Translations under genes and position numbers: made by a program
Notes under the pieces: generated by a model
What the model was told of the DNA's origin: nothing
Databases searched by the model: none
Seen by the model: the letters and a program-made list of their open reading frames with translations, nothing else
Assembly: GCF_017353515.1 (NCBI RefSeq)
Contig: NZ_JAFMPY010000026.1
Location: forward strand, 1-64,000
Direction: 5' to 3'
Origin: Jiella sonneratiae
GTDB lineage: Bacteria; Pseudomonadota; Alphaproteobacteria; Rhizobiales; Rhizobiaceae
DNA: 64,000 nt
Part shown: piece by piece, positions 55,496-64,000 of the stretch
Layout of the letters: each line of letters opens with the position of its first letter
Position numbering within the stretch: the stretch's first letter is position 1

Positions 55496-57427
55496 ATGAC
55501 CGCCGCGGCCTTCCTCCCCTGGCTCACCGTCGCGATGGTTCTCGTCGCCGCCGTGCAGATCGGCCGGCGCGTCATTTTGTGGCGAGGCGGCGGGCCGGCG
55601 GCGGTCGACTGGCGCGCCGGGCTGACGGCGCTGCCGCGCCGCTATCTCGTCGACGTCCACCACGTCGTCGATCGCGACAGATCCGCCTCGCGCATGCACG
55701 TTCCGACGGCGGGCGGGCTGGTTCTTGCATGCGGCCTCCTCGTCCTCGGTCTCGTTCCGGCGATCGCCGCTTCGCGCCTCTACTTCGCCCTCGTCGCCCT
55801 CGCCTTCCTGACGATGGCGGCCGGCGTCTTCCTCGAGGCACGGCGGCGCTATCCCCGCGCCCTGCCGCGGCTGTCGCTCGGCCGCTGGCAGCGGCTGCCG
55901 GTCTATCTCGGCGTCTTCGCCCTCGGCGGCTTCGCCACCGCCTTGCTCGCAGCCCTCGGCAATCCGCTGCCGGCGCTGTCGTTCCTCACCTTCTTTGCCG
56001 CCGCGGCCGCCGGCCTCGCCCTGGCGGGCACGGCCGCCACCGGACCGATGCGCCATGCGCTGGCCGGCGCGGCGCATCTCGTGGCGCATCCCCGCCCCGC
56101 CCGCTTCGAAGGCGGACGATCGACCGATCTCGCGCCGCTCGACCTCGACGCCGCGAAGCTCGGCGCCGAAACGCCCGCCGACTTTGGGTGGAACCGGCTT
56201 CTCGGCTTCGACGCCTGCGTCCAGTGCGGGCGCTGCGAGGCCGCCTGCCCGGCCTTTGCCGCCGGCCAGCCGCTCAGCCCCAAGCATCTCGTCGCCGATC
56301 TCGCGGCGGCGGCTGGCGGCGGGCATGCGCGGCCCTATGCCGGCATGCCCTATCCGAACCAGCGGCCGACCGGCGGCGCCGCCGGCCTGCATGCCGCCGT
56401 CATCTCGCCGGAAGGCCTCGTCCACCCCGATACGCTGTGGTCCTGCACCACCTGCCGGGCCTGCGTCGAGGAATGCCCGATGATGATCGAGCATGTCGAC
56501 GCGATCGTCGATCTCCGCCGCTTCCAGACGCTGGAACTCGGCGCCGTGCCCTCGAAGGCCGAGGAGCCGCTCGAAAATCTCCGCGGCTGCGACGAGCCGA
56601 ACGGGCGCAGGCTCTCAGAGCGGACGGACTTCGCCGCCGGTCTCTCCCTGCCCCGCATCGCCGAGACGGGAGAGGCGGACGTCGTTCTCTGGCTGGGCCA
56701 GGCGGCCTTCGACCTGCGCGGCCAGCGCACGCTGAAAGCCCTGATCCGGACGCTGCACGCCGCCGGCGTCGACTTCGCCGTGCTCGGCGAAGAGGAGCGC
56801 GACTGCGGCGATCTCGCCCGCCGGCTCGGCGACGAGGCGACCTTCCAGCGGCTCGCGGCGGCGAACATCGAGGCGCTGTCGCGCCACCGCTTCCGCCGCA
56901 TCCTCACCGCCGACCCGCACGCGCTGCACGTCATCCGCAACGAATATCCGGCACTCGGCGGCAGCTACGACGTCGTCCATCATACCGCCTTCCTGGCGGA
57001 ACTGGTCGCGGCCGGGCGCCTCGCCCCTGCGGCGCTCGCCGGCCGCGCCGTGACCTATCACGACCCCTGCTATCTCGGCCGCTACAACGGCGAGGTCGAA
57101 GCGCCCCGCGCGCTTCTCGACGCGCTCGGCCTCGAACGCCGCGAGATGGCGCGTTCGGGCAAGCGGTCGATGTGCTGCGGCGGCGGCGGCGGCGCCCCTT
57201 CCGCCGACATTCCCGGCGACACGCGTATCCCCGACATCCGCATGGACCAGGCAAAGACCACCGGCGCGCGGATCGTCGCCGTCGCCTGCCCGCAATGCAC
57301 GGCGATGCTCGAAGGCGTCACCGGCGAGCGGCCGGAGGTCAGGGACGTCGCCGAGCTCGTCTGGGAAGCGCTGGAGGCCGGCGGCGCGGCGGCCACGGCC
57401 CGGGCAAAGGAGCTCGAACCCGCATGA
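55496..57427 (+). CDS. dgcB: DgcB-type membrane iron-sulfur protein
   Basis: A 643-residue partner of DgcA. Several N-terminal helices (LPWLTVAMVLVAAVQIG, LVLACGLLVLGLVPAIAAS, LYFALVALAFLTMAAGVFL and more) anchor it in the membrane. Two 4Fe-4S motifs follow, CVQCGRCEAACP and CTTCRACVEECP. The C-terminal CCG domains include YHDPCYLGRYNGEVE and SMCCGGGGGA. It is a heterodisulfide-reductase-type electron carrier between the demethylase and the ETF or the quinone pool. The start at ATG 55496 lies after the A3 repeat; the longer frame reads into the repeat and is rejected. It overlaps etfA by four bases. Confidence 0.9.
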   Translation: MTAAAFLPWLTVAMVLVAAVQIGRRVILWRGGGPAAVDWRAGLTALPRRYLVDVHHVVDRDRSASRMHVPTAGGLVLACGLLVLGLVPAIAASRLYFALVALAFLTMAAGVFLEARRRYPRALPRLSLGRWQRLPVYLGVFALGGFATALLAALGNPLPALSFLTFFAAAAAGLALAGTAATGPMRHALAGAAHLVAHPRPARFEGGRSTDLAPLDLDAAKLGAETPADFGWNRLLGFDACVQCGRCEAACPAFAAGQPLSPKHLVADLAAAAGGGHARPYAGMPYPNQRPTGGAAGLHAAVISPEGLVHPDTLWSCTTCRACVEECPMMIEHVDAIVDLRRFQTLELGAVPSKAEEPLENLRGCDEPNGRRLSERTDFAAGLSLPRIAETGEADVVLWLGQAAFDLRGQRTLKALIRTLHAAGVDFAVLGEEERDCGDLARRLGDEATFQRLAAANIEALSRHRFRRILTADPHALHVIRNEYPALGGSYDVVHHTAFLAELVAAGRLAPAALAGRAVTYHDPCYLGRYNGEVEAPRALLDALGLERREMARSGKRSMCCGGGGGAPSADIPGDTRIPDIRMDQAKTTGARIVAVACPQCTAMLEGVTGERPEVRDVAELVWEALEAGGAAATARAKELEPA

Positions 57428-58710
57428 GCCGGCCCCGCCGAGACCCGCGCGGCGAGCGCGCGACAAAGACGATCACGGCTGCCGGGCGGATCCGCCTCGA
57501 CGTCGCCCTGCGCGCCGCCCGCGCCGCCGCCTCCGGCCGGCCGCGCCGCGATCCTTGGCGCGAATGGGCGGCGAGCCTCGTCGACGAGACCCATCGCAAG
57601 CGCTACGACCGCTCGCAGCGGCAGATGAGCCGCGAGGAAGCGGCACGTTTTTCGACGGTGCGCGACACCATCGAGGCGACCGCGATCAGCCCCGGCCAGC
57701 CGGCCCTGAGGGTGATCGAAAAGCCGGCCTTCCTGGTCTTCGCCGTCGTCGAGGCCGCGGGCGGCCGGTTGTCGCGCTTCGACCGCCAGGTGCTCGGCGC
57801 CGCGCGTCTTCTCGCCGACGCGGGCGACGGCGGCGGTGCGGTCGTCGCCGTCATCGCGGCCGGCGCCACGGCCGGCGACGCAGCCCGCGGCGACGATCAC
57901 GAAACCGGCCTCGGCGCGGCGGGGGCGGACCGTGTCCTCGTGCTTGAAGGCGGTGCGAGCCCCTCCGGCCGCTCCGCTGCGATGCTTTCCGCCGTCGAGG
58001 GCCTCTCGCCCCGCCATGTCGTCTTCGCCGAGGACGGCGACGGCGCCGATCTCGCCCGCCGCCTTTCGGTCTGCCTCGGCGAGGCCCTGTTTCCCGCGGT
58101 CGAGCATCTGACCGCCCGCCAGGCGGTGCGGGCACTCCGCCATGCGAAGGCCGAGATCGGCCTCGCCCCTCCCCGGCTGATGACGATCGGCGAGGACCGG
58201 GCGAAACCCTACGAGGCGATCCCGTGCGAGGCGCGGCGGCTCGATCTCGGGCCGTTCGCCGGCGCAGGCGGCACCGCGGCGCGCGGCGACGACTCGGCGA
58301 TACTGTCGGTCGAGATCATTCCCGGCGATCCGGCGCGCCTCTCCTTGTCGGAGACCGACTTCGTCGTCTCCGCCGGCAACGGCGTCAGCGATTTTACGGC
58401 CTTCCGCGCGCTGGCCGCAAAGTTGCGGGCGACGCCCGGCGCGAGCCGGGTCGTCTGCGACGCCGGCCTGATGCCCCGCGCCGCACAGGTCGGCGCGTCG
58501 GGAACGGTGCTTTCCGCCGACTGCTATCTGGCGCTGGGCATCTCCGGCGCGCCGCAGCATCTCCAGGGCATCGTCGGCTGCGAGCACGTGATCGCCGTCA
58601 ACACCGACCTCCATGCCGCGATGATCGAGCGGGCCGGCCTCGCCATCGTGGCGGACGCGCAGCGCGTCATGCCGGCGCTGCTGAAACTCCTCGGGGAGGC
58701 CGGGGCATGA
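57424..58710 (+). CDS. etfA: Electron transfer flavoprotein subunit alpha
   Basis: A 428-residue ETF alpha subunit, longer than the usual 310 or so because of an N-terminal extension rich in Arg and Ala (about residues 1-100). The C-terminal FAD domain is intact: CDAGLMPRAAQVGASG, ALGISGAPQHLQGI and VIAVNTDLHAAMI. It overlaps dgcB and etfB by four bases each (ATGA). It probably accepts electrons from dimethylglycine demethylation. Confidence 0.92.
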   Translation: MSRPRRDPRGERATKTITAAGRIRLDVALRAARAAASGRPRRDPWREWAASLVDETHRKRYDRSQRQMSREEAARFSTVRDTIEATAISPGQPALRVIEKPAFLVFAVVEAAGGRLSRFDRQVLGAARLLADAGDGGGAVVAVIAAGATAGDAARGDDHETGLGAAGADRVLVLEGGASPSGRSAAMLSAVEGLSPRHVVFAEDGDGADLARRLSVCLGEALFPAVEHLTARQAVRALRHAKAEIGLAPPRLMTIGEDRAKPYEAIPCEARRLDLGPFAGAGGTAARGDDSAILSVEIIPGDPARLSLSETDFVVSAGNGVSDFTAFRALAAKLRATPGASRVVCDAGLMPRAAQVGASGTVLSADCYLALGISGAPQHLQGIVGCEHVIAVNTDLHAAMIERAGLAIVADAQRVMPALLKLLGEAGA

Positions 58711-59477
58711 AGACGGTGGTGCTGCTTTCCGACGCGCGCCACGCGATTTCCGGCAGGGCGACGCTTTCCGGCCTCGAAGCCCGGGCGATCAGCCTTGCGG
58801 CGGCGCTCGATCCGGCGCCGCGCGGGCTGCATGCGGGCGGCGGCGCGGAAGGCGTCTCGGCCGGGCTCGGCCATGGGCTTCAGGGTCTCGACGTCCTCGA
58901 TCTGCCGGAGGGCGCCGATCCGGTGCCGGCCCTCGCCGCCCATCTGCAAGCCGCACTCGGGAAAAACGATGCGCCCGGCATCGTGCTTGCCGGCCGCCGC
59001 GGCGAAGGCGGCCTCGAAACCGGGCTCGTGCCCTATCTCCTCGCCGATGCGCTCGGCCTGCCGATCCTCGCCGACGCCGTGGCGCTCCGCCAGGGCGAGG
59101 CGGCCGGGACGCTGGTCGTCGATCAGGCGATGCAAAAGGGCGCCCGGCGGCGCGTGACGATCCGCCTGCCGGCCGTCGTCACCGTCCACCCCCTCGCCCC
59201 GCCGCCGCGTCCCTTCGCCTATGCGAAGATGCGCCGCGGCGAGATCCGCTTCCTGCCGACGGCCGAGGCAATCGGCGATACGGCGGGCGGCGGCAACGGG
59301 AGCGGGAGCGGCGAAGAACGCCCGCATCGCGCCCGGCCGAAGCTGATGCGCACCGGCGGCACAGCCGCCGGCGCCCACAACCTTCACGTCGGCCCCGAAC
59401 CGGAAGAGGCGGCGCGGCTGATCCTCGACTATCTCGAAGCCAACGGCATCCGGCGGTATGGCGACACGCGGGGCTGA
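58707..59477 (+). CDS. etfB: Electron transfer flavoprotein subunit beta
   Basis: A 256-residue beta subunit that pairs with the EtfA above. It shows the alternating LSDARHAISG start, the GLETGLVPYLLADALGLPIL block and VTIRLPAVVTVHP. The C-terminal part is more diverged, with an acidic insert GGGNGSGSGEE. The start ATG is embedded in the etfA stop (ATGA). It ends the long catabolic cluster; an A-type repeat follows. Confidence 0.88.
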   Translation: MKTVVLLSDARHAISGRATLSGLEARAISLAAALDPAPRGLHAGGGAEGVSAGLGHGLQGLDVLDLPEGADPVPALAAHLQAALGKNDAPGIVLAGRRGEGGLETGLVPYLLADALGLPILADAVALRQGEAAGTLVVDQAMQKGARRRVTIRLPAVVTVHPLAPPPRPFAYAKMRRGEIRFLPTAEAIGDTAGGGNGSGSGEERPHRARPKLMRTGGTAAGAHNLHVGPEPEEAARLILDYLEANGIRRYGDTRG

Positions 59478-59541
59478 GGACCGTAGGGGCGCTTTGCCTT
59501 GAATGCATCGGCCGGAAAGCCTTGAACCGCCGCGGCGGTGG

Positions 59542-59744
59542 TACCCCCCTCTGCCTGCCGGCATCTCCCCCGCAAGGGGGGAGATCGGATGACCGGTGCG
59601 GTCGTGCCCGTGCTCTCTCGTCGTGACAGGCGACAGGAAGGCGACAAGCGACAGGCATGTCGGTCCAATGTCCAGAGGGCGCCGCCACCGCAGCCGCCGA
59701 TCTCCCCCCTTGAGGGGGAGATGCCCGGCAAGGCAGAGGGGGGT
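59542..59744. repeat. Family A inverted-module element, copy A4
   Basis: Left module TACCCCCCTCTGCCTGCCGG...CATCTCCCCCGCAAGG and its inverse (CTCCCCCCTTGAGGGGGAGATGCC...GAGGGGGG) flank a longer spacer of about 115 bases, giving 203 bp in all. It lies between the convergent etfB and dadA genes and occupies most of the 59478-59844 gap; nothing else is seen there. Confidence 0.85.
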
Positions 59745-59844
59745 GCCTCGGCGCAACACCGACAGGACGGGCCCCTGAAGCGCGCCCCCGGCGCCATCCT
59801 CGCCGGACGGCCGCCCCCAAGCCCGACGCCTCAGCGCCCCGCGC

Positions 59845-61137
59845 TCACGCCCCGTGGGCGGCGAAGTCGCGGTTGGCGGCGGCGACGGCGCGGCCCTTGA
59901 GGCTGCGCCGCGACTGTGCCGCCGCGACCTCGCCGGCGATCATCTCCGCCGTGATCGCCGACAGCGTCCAGCCGAGATGGCCGTGGCCGGTGTTGTAGAA
60001 GACGCCGGGCCGGCGGCCGGCCCGCACCCGCGGCATCATGTCCGGCATCATCGGGCGAAGGCCCGCCCAGGGCACCACCGAGGCGGTCGAGGCGCCCGGG
60101 AAGCGGAGCCGGCACCACTCGACCAGCGGGCGGATGCGATCGGCACGGATGTCGCGGTTTTCGCCGGAAAACTCGGCCGTGCCGGCGATCCGCAGCCTGT
60201 CGGCGCCAAGCCGCGAGGTGACGATCTTGGCGTGGTCGTCGAGGATGCTGACATGCGGCGCCGCGGCTCGGCTCTCCTCGTCGCCGAGATTGACGGTGAT
60301 CGAATAGCCCTTCACCGGATAGACGTTCACCCGGTCGCCGAGCTGGGCGGCGAAGCGGCGGCTCGCAACGCCGGCACAGACGACGACGGCGTCGAAATGC
60401 TCGCGCCGCGCCTCGCCGGCAACGCCCGGCCGCCAGGCGACCTCGACACCGTTCTCCCCGAGCGACCTCAGCCGCGACACGTCTGCCCCGAATGCGAGCC
60501 GCGCGCCGTGGCGGCGGCAGGCCTCGGCGAGATTGCGGGTGTATTTGTGAATGTCGCCGGTGAAGTCGGATTCGGTGAAGTAGCCGCCGACGAACCGGCC
60601 GTGGATGGCCGGCTCGATCGCCGCGATCTCCTGCGGCGAGACGGCGACGCGCTTCAGCCCGCCGCGCGCGAGCAGCCGGTTCACCCGCGCCGCGTGGTCG
60701 AGCTCCTTCTTCTCCTCGTAGACATGCAGAATGCCGCGCTTTTCGACGTCGAAGGAAAAGCCCTCGCGCTCGGCCATGCCGGTGAGGTGCTCGCGCGCCG
60801 CGATGGCGAGCTTCGTCGTCGCGACGGTGTTTTCCTCGTAGTTCCGCGCGGCGAGCACGAACTCGGCCATCCAGGACAGCTTGTGCCAGGAGGGCTTCGG
60901 ATCGACGAGCAGCGGCGCGTCCTTCGTCAGCATCCACTTGATGCCCTTGAGGAAGGTCGACGGCTGGTTCCAGACTTCGGCGTTGGAAGCGGAGAGCTGC
61001 CCGCCATTGGCGAAGGAGGTCTCCATCGCGGCATAGGGCTGCCGGTCGAAGACGGTCACGGCGAAGCCGCGGGCGATGAGCTTGTAGGCGGTGGTGATGC
61101 CGGTGATGCCGGCGCCGATGACGGCGATGGAGGTCAT
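59845..61137 (-). CDS. dadA: D-amino acid dehydrogenase / glycine oxidase-like flavoprotein, DadA family
   Basis: A 430-residue FAD oxidoreductase. It begins SIAVIGAGITGITTAYKLIA, with SFANGGQLSASNAEVWNQPS, then WAGLRPMMPDM and the C-terminal NTGHGHLGWTLS, all typical of DadA. DadA oxidises D-amino acids; glycine-acting members of the fold also exist. A tandem glycine riboswitch lies in its leader (61172-61370). This points to glycine, or D-amino acids arising together with it, as the physiological signal and perhaps the substrate. GAAGGG lies six bases before the ATG at 61137. Confidence 0.87.
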   Translation of the reverse strand: MTSIAVIGAGITGITTAYKLIARGFAVTVFDRQPYAAMETSFANGGQLSASNAEVWNQPSTFLKGIKWMLTKDAPLLVDPKPSWHKLSWMAEFVLAARNYEENTVATTKLAIAAREHLTGMAEREGFSFDVEKRGILHVYEEKKELDHAARVNRLLARGGLKRVAVSPQEIAAIEPAIHGRFVGGYFTESDFTGDIHKYTRNLAEACRRHGARLAFGADVSRLRSLGENGVEVAWRPGVAGEARREHFDAVVVCAGVASRRFAAQLGDRVNVYPVKGYSITVNLGDEESRAAAPHVSILDDHAKIVTSRLGADRLRIAGTAEFSGENRDIRADRIRPLVEWCRLRFPGASTASVVPWAGLRPMMPDMMPRVRAGRRPGVFYNTGHGHLGWTLSAITAEMIAGEVAAAQSRRSLKGRAVAAANRDFAAHGA

Positions 61138-61171
61138 GACGAGCCCTTCTTCCGCTTCAGCGGAAATCCGT

Positions 61172-61370
61172 GCTGCCCCTCCGTCATGAGCCTGAGAGCT
61201 TCACCCGGGCGCGGGGTCATTCCCGGCCGGGCTTTCTCCTTCGGCGGGCGACCCGTTGCCGAGGCCGCCGCTCTTCGGATTTTTCTGACGGATCGGTCCT
61301 TCTGCCTGAGAGTTTCCGGGGCGGTTGCTCCTTCGGCGCCGGCCTTGCGGCCGATCTCTCCCGTGTCCGT
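61172..61370 (-). promoter_or_regulatory. Tandem glycine riboswitch upstream of dadA
   Basis: On the minus strand two similar aptamers follow each other. Aptamer 1 (about 61370-61287) has GGGAGAG, GCGCCGAAGGAGCAA and ACTCTCAGGCAGAAGGACCG. Aptamer 2 (about 61260-61172) has CGCCGAAGGAGAAAG and CTCTCAGGCTCATGACGG. CCGAAGG and CTCTCAGGC are the core sequences of glycine aptamers. A small hairpin (TTCCGC/GCGGAA, about 61151-61166) lies just before the ribosome-binding site and could be part of the expression platform. The remaining 61371-61642 gap shows no gene. Confidence 0.9.
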
Positions 61371-61642
61371 CGCTGGCGAGGACTCTATGCCGGATCACCT
61401 TGCCCGACAATGACGGCGAATCGTCGAATTTTCGCATGGCTGCCATGCACGATCGGCGGCGGTCGCGGCGGAGACGGCCCGACCACCCTGCCCCGGCCGT
61501 TTCGCAAGCGTCAGTCCAACTCGCGGCGCTAAAGCTCTCGGACGATCGTCGTGTCCGGCCAAAATTTTGCGGCCGGCGCGCCGTCGCCGAACCGCAGGGC
61601 CCGGAGGGGTCGAGCCCGGCGAGGCCAGAGAGAAGAGATTCG

Positions 61643-64000
61643 GTGCGCGTGGGCATCAGGGGCAGGATCATCGTCGCATTCTTGCCGGTCGCGATCATGG
61701 CGGCCGGCCTCGGCGTCGTCGCGGAACTGACGATGCGAGACGTCGCGCCCCGCGCCCTCCCCGGGCAGCCGGTCGCGCCGGCGCCGTCCGCGAGCCAGCC
61801 CGAAGCCCAATCCGCAGCCCAATCCGCAGCCGACGACGAGGGCCCGGCCCGTGCCCTCGCCGGCCGGGTAGAGGGTAACCTCGAGGCGGTGCGCCTCGCC
61901 GCGGTGGACTATGTCGAGGACGGCACGCGGGAGAGCTACGACCGGTTCCACGCCGCGGCGAGCGATCTCCTCGCGCTTTCGGGCGAAGAGCGCAGTCTTA
62001 TCGACGCGGCGCCCGAAGACGCCGCCGCGTGGCGCGACGTCGAGACCGGCGTCGCCGCCTGGCGCTCGACTGTCGACATGCTGGCGGGGCTGAGATCCGG
62101 GGAGACCAAGGCGACGGCCGCCATCGCCGAGGCCGGGCCGCTCGCCGTCTCGGCGATGTCCGACGTCATCCGGCTCGCCTGGCGCGCCTTCGACATCGAG
62201 GCGCTGTACCAGGCGACCGCGACCTTCGAATCCCTCAATGCCAGCCTCGTTGCGGCCGAGCGTTTCCTGCGAACCGCCGATCGCGCCGCCTTCGACACCG
62301 CCCAGTCGAAACTCAGCGAGGCGACCGGCCGCCATGCGGCGATGACCAAGCTGATGACCGACCCGGCGCAGCTCGAGCGGGCCCGCGACTCGCTCGAAAA
62401 GATGAAGGACTACGGCGACAAGCTCTCCGCCACCCGCGATCTTGCGGCGAAGATGCGCGAGCTGCGCGCGGGCCTCCTTCTCAGCCTGCCGCGCAAGCTC
62501 GCCGGCAACGTCGCGCGCCTGCGTCCGGCCCTCGCCGAGGCCGCGCCGCGGCCGGCCGCCGCGATGCCGGAGGCCGCCGCGACGAAAGACGCCGACGCCG
62601 GAACGGAGGCCGACACGACCGAAGGCGAAGCCGCACCGGATGCGGCGGTCGTCGCCGACGCGCTTTCGATCACCAACGGCCGCGCCGCCCTTGCCGGCGG
62701 CCTGCTCCTCGCCGTCGCCGCTTTGGCGAGCGGTCTCTTCGCGGCGCTGCGGATCGGGACCCCGCTCACGCGGCTTGCAGCGGAGCTTTCGCGCCGCGAC
62801 GGCGGCGAGGCGGAAGCGGCCGAAGTTTCGGGAGCGGAACGGCGCGACGAGATCGGCGCCATCGCCCGTGCCGTCCAGTCGATCGAGGCGCGCGGGCGCA
62901 GCGACAGCGCCGCCGCGGCAGCCGCCGGGCACCTGCGCGAAAGCGAGGGCCGGGAGAAGATCGAACGCGAGAGCGCCGCGTTCGCCACGGAACGGGCGAA
63001 GATCGAGGCCGAGCTCGACGTCATCGCGACGGGGCTCGACCGCCTCGCCGAGGGCGAGCTGGCGACGCGCGTCGCCGAGCGGCTCGAGGTCGCCAACCAC
63101 GTCGGCAGACGCTTCGACCGCCTCGCCGTCAATCTCGAACAGACCTTCTCCTCGCTCCACATCGCCAACGCCTCGCTGTCGACGGGTCTTTCGGAGATCT
63201 TCGAGGCGACCGACGATCTCGCCCGGCGCACCGAACAGCAGGCGGCCAATCTGGAACAGACGGTCGCCGCGCTCGGCGACGTCTCCAGCGCCGTCGCCGA
63301 GACCGCCGAGGGGGCGCGGCAGGCGGAGCTCGCCGCCGCCACCGCCCGCGACACCGCCGGAGAAGGCGGCGCGATCGTCGGCAAGGCGATCGGCGCGATG
63401 TCGGCGATCGAGCAGTCGTCCCACAAGGTGGTCAAGATCATCGGCGTCATCGACGAGATCGCCTTCCAGACCAACCTCCTCGCGCTGAATGCCGGCGTCG
63501 AGGCGGCGCGGGCCGGCGAGGCGGGCCGCGGCTTCGCCGTGGTCGCGCAGGAGGTCCGGGGGCTCGCCCAGCGCTCGGCCGACGCGGCCAAGGAGATCAA
63601 GCAGCTGATCAACGCCTCCAACGGCCAGGTGAAGGAAGGCGTGGCGCTGGTCACGGCGTCGGGCCGGTCGCTGGACGAGATCGTCGAGAAGGTCGCCGAA
63701 GTCAGCCGGCTCGTCGCCGAGATCGCCCGGCGGGCGAACGACCAGGCCGCCAATCTGAAGGAAGTGTCGAGCGCCGCCGACCAGATGGACAAGAACACCC
63801 AGCAGAACGCCGCGATGGTCGAGGAGACGACGGCCGCGGCGCAGCAGCTGAAGACCGAGAACGAGACGCTGGCAATCCTCATCCGCAACTTCGTCGCCAC
63901 CAGAACCGCAGCGTCGGGCCGGCCTGCGCGCGGGCCGGCCGGCCCAAGCCGGGCGGGCCAGAATGCCGCGCCGGCCGCGCGCGCCGCGGCGGCGGCACCG
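61643..64000 (+). CDS. Methyl-accepting chemotaxis protein (runs off window)
   Basis: At least 786 residues are visible, with no stop before the edge. A first membrane helix lies near residues 8-28 ([21 protein letters not shown]). A periplasmic or ligand region of about 300 residues follows. The second helix is [22 protein letters not shown] near residue 350. After a HAMP-like segment comes the hallmark signalling tip, [20 protein letters not shown] and [20 protein letters not shown], around residues 615-650. The start is GTG 61643. Two alanine- and proline-rich linkers surround the ligand region. The ligand is unknown, and no che genes are nearby. Confidence 0.92.
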   Translation, partial: MRVGIRGRIIVAFLPVAIMAAGLGVVAELTMRDVAPRALPGQPVAPAPSASQPEAQSAAQSAADDEGPARALAGRVEGNLEAVRLAAVDYVEDGTRESYDRFHAAASDLLALSGEERSLIDAAPEDAAAWRDVETGVAAWRSTVDMLAGLRSGETKATAAIAEAGPLAVSAMSDVIRLAWRAFDIEALYQATATFESLNASLVAAERFLRTADRAAFDTAQSKLSEATGRHAAMTKLMTDPAQLERARDSLEKMKDYGDKLSATRDLAAKMRELRAGLLLSLPRKLAGNVARLRPALAEAAPRPAAAMPEAAATKDADAGTEADTTEGEAAPDAAVVADALSITNGRAALAGGLLLAVAALASGLFAALRIGTPLTRLAAELSRRDGGEAEAAEVSGAERRDEIGAIARAVQSIEARGRSDSAAAAAAGHLRESEGREKIERESAAFATERAKIEAELDVIATGLDRLAEGELATRVAERLEVANHVGRRFDRLAVNLEQTFSSLHIANASLSTGLSEIFEATDDLARRTEQQAANLEQTVAALGDVSSAVAETAEGARQAELAAATARDTAGEGGAIVGKAIGAMSAIEQSSHKVVKIIGVIDEIAFQTNLLALNAGVEAARAGEAGRGFAVVAQEVRGLAQRSADAAKEIKQLINASNGQVKEGVALVTASGRSLDEIVEKVAEVSRLVAEIARRANDQAANLKEVSSAADQMDKNTQQNAAMVEETTAAAQQLKTENETLAILIRNFVATRTAASGRPARGPAGPSRAGQNAAPAARAAAAAP

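Overview
The window is GC-rich alphaproteobacterial chromosome, most likely from the order Hyphomicrobiales (Rhizobiales). The evidence is a GcrA cell-cycle regulator with GANTC sites upstream, the chromosomal order alr-radA-cvpA-purF-SDR, an argD-argF-hslO operon, a fused CysN/CysC, and many intergenic palindromic elements of the rhizobial kind. No phage or plasmid backbone is visible. Genus-level assignment is not possible from sequence reading alone.

Layout. 1-245 holds the start of a probable polysaccharide-export lipoprotein (minus). 673-4376 is a sulfate-activation operon (cysQ, cysD, cysNC), closed by a strong hairpin. 4604-7763 is a TAXI-type TRAP transporter (binding protein and fused permease). 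8039-11199 is hslO-argF-argD (minus), divergent from gcrA (11624-12175). phnM follows, then a 217-bp tandem repeat. 14077-20701 is the minus-strand block SDR, purF, cvpA, radA, two small membrane proteins and alr. 21240-22320 has a HicAB toxin-antitoxin pair next to tRNA-Lys. Then come a PilZ protein, ilvC with its TetR-type regulator, and a minus-strand cassette of a secreted caspase-fold protease with two duplicated secreted partners (25926-28845). A flavin monooxygenase, pdxJ, a protein with four repeated two-cysteine domains, an ion channel, an RND efflux pump, maeB and gap, and a BrnTA pair complete the middle.

44351-59477 is a long catabolic cluster for methylated amines: soxBDAG (sarcosine oxidase), a Rieske oxygenase/reductase pair (gbcAB), dgcAB and etfAB. 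Read together, these take glycine betaine through dimethylglycine and sarcosine to glycine, passing electrons from demethylation to an electron-transfer flavoprotein. Convergent to it is a DadA-type amino acid dehydrogenase (59845-61137) whose leader carries a tandem glycine riboswitch, so the end product of the cluster probably controls the next enzyme. A chemoreceptor runs off the right edge.

The window is rich in structured repeats. Family A is a pair of inverted C-rich/G-rich modules with five copies, three of them in or at the end of the betaine cluster. Family B/C is a paired palindrome; two B copies flank a small GIY-YIG nuclease gene, forming a mobile-element-like unit. There are also two large adjacent palindromes near gap and a 121-bp tandem repeat that copies the 3' end of ilvC. 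The most interesting candidates for new biology are the caspase cassette, the GIY-YIG/palindrome unit, the four-domain cysteine-repeat protein, and the riboswitch-dadA/betaine arrangement.
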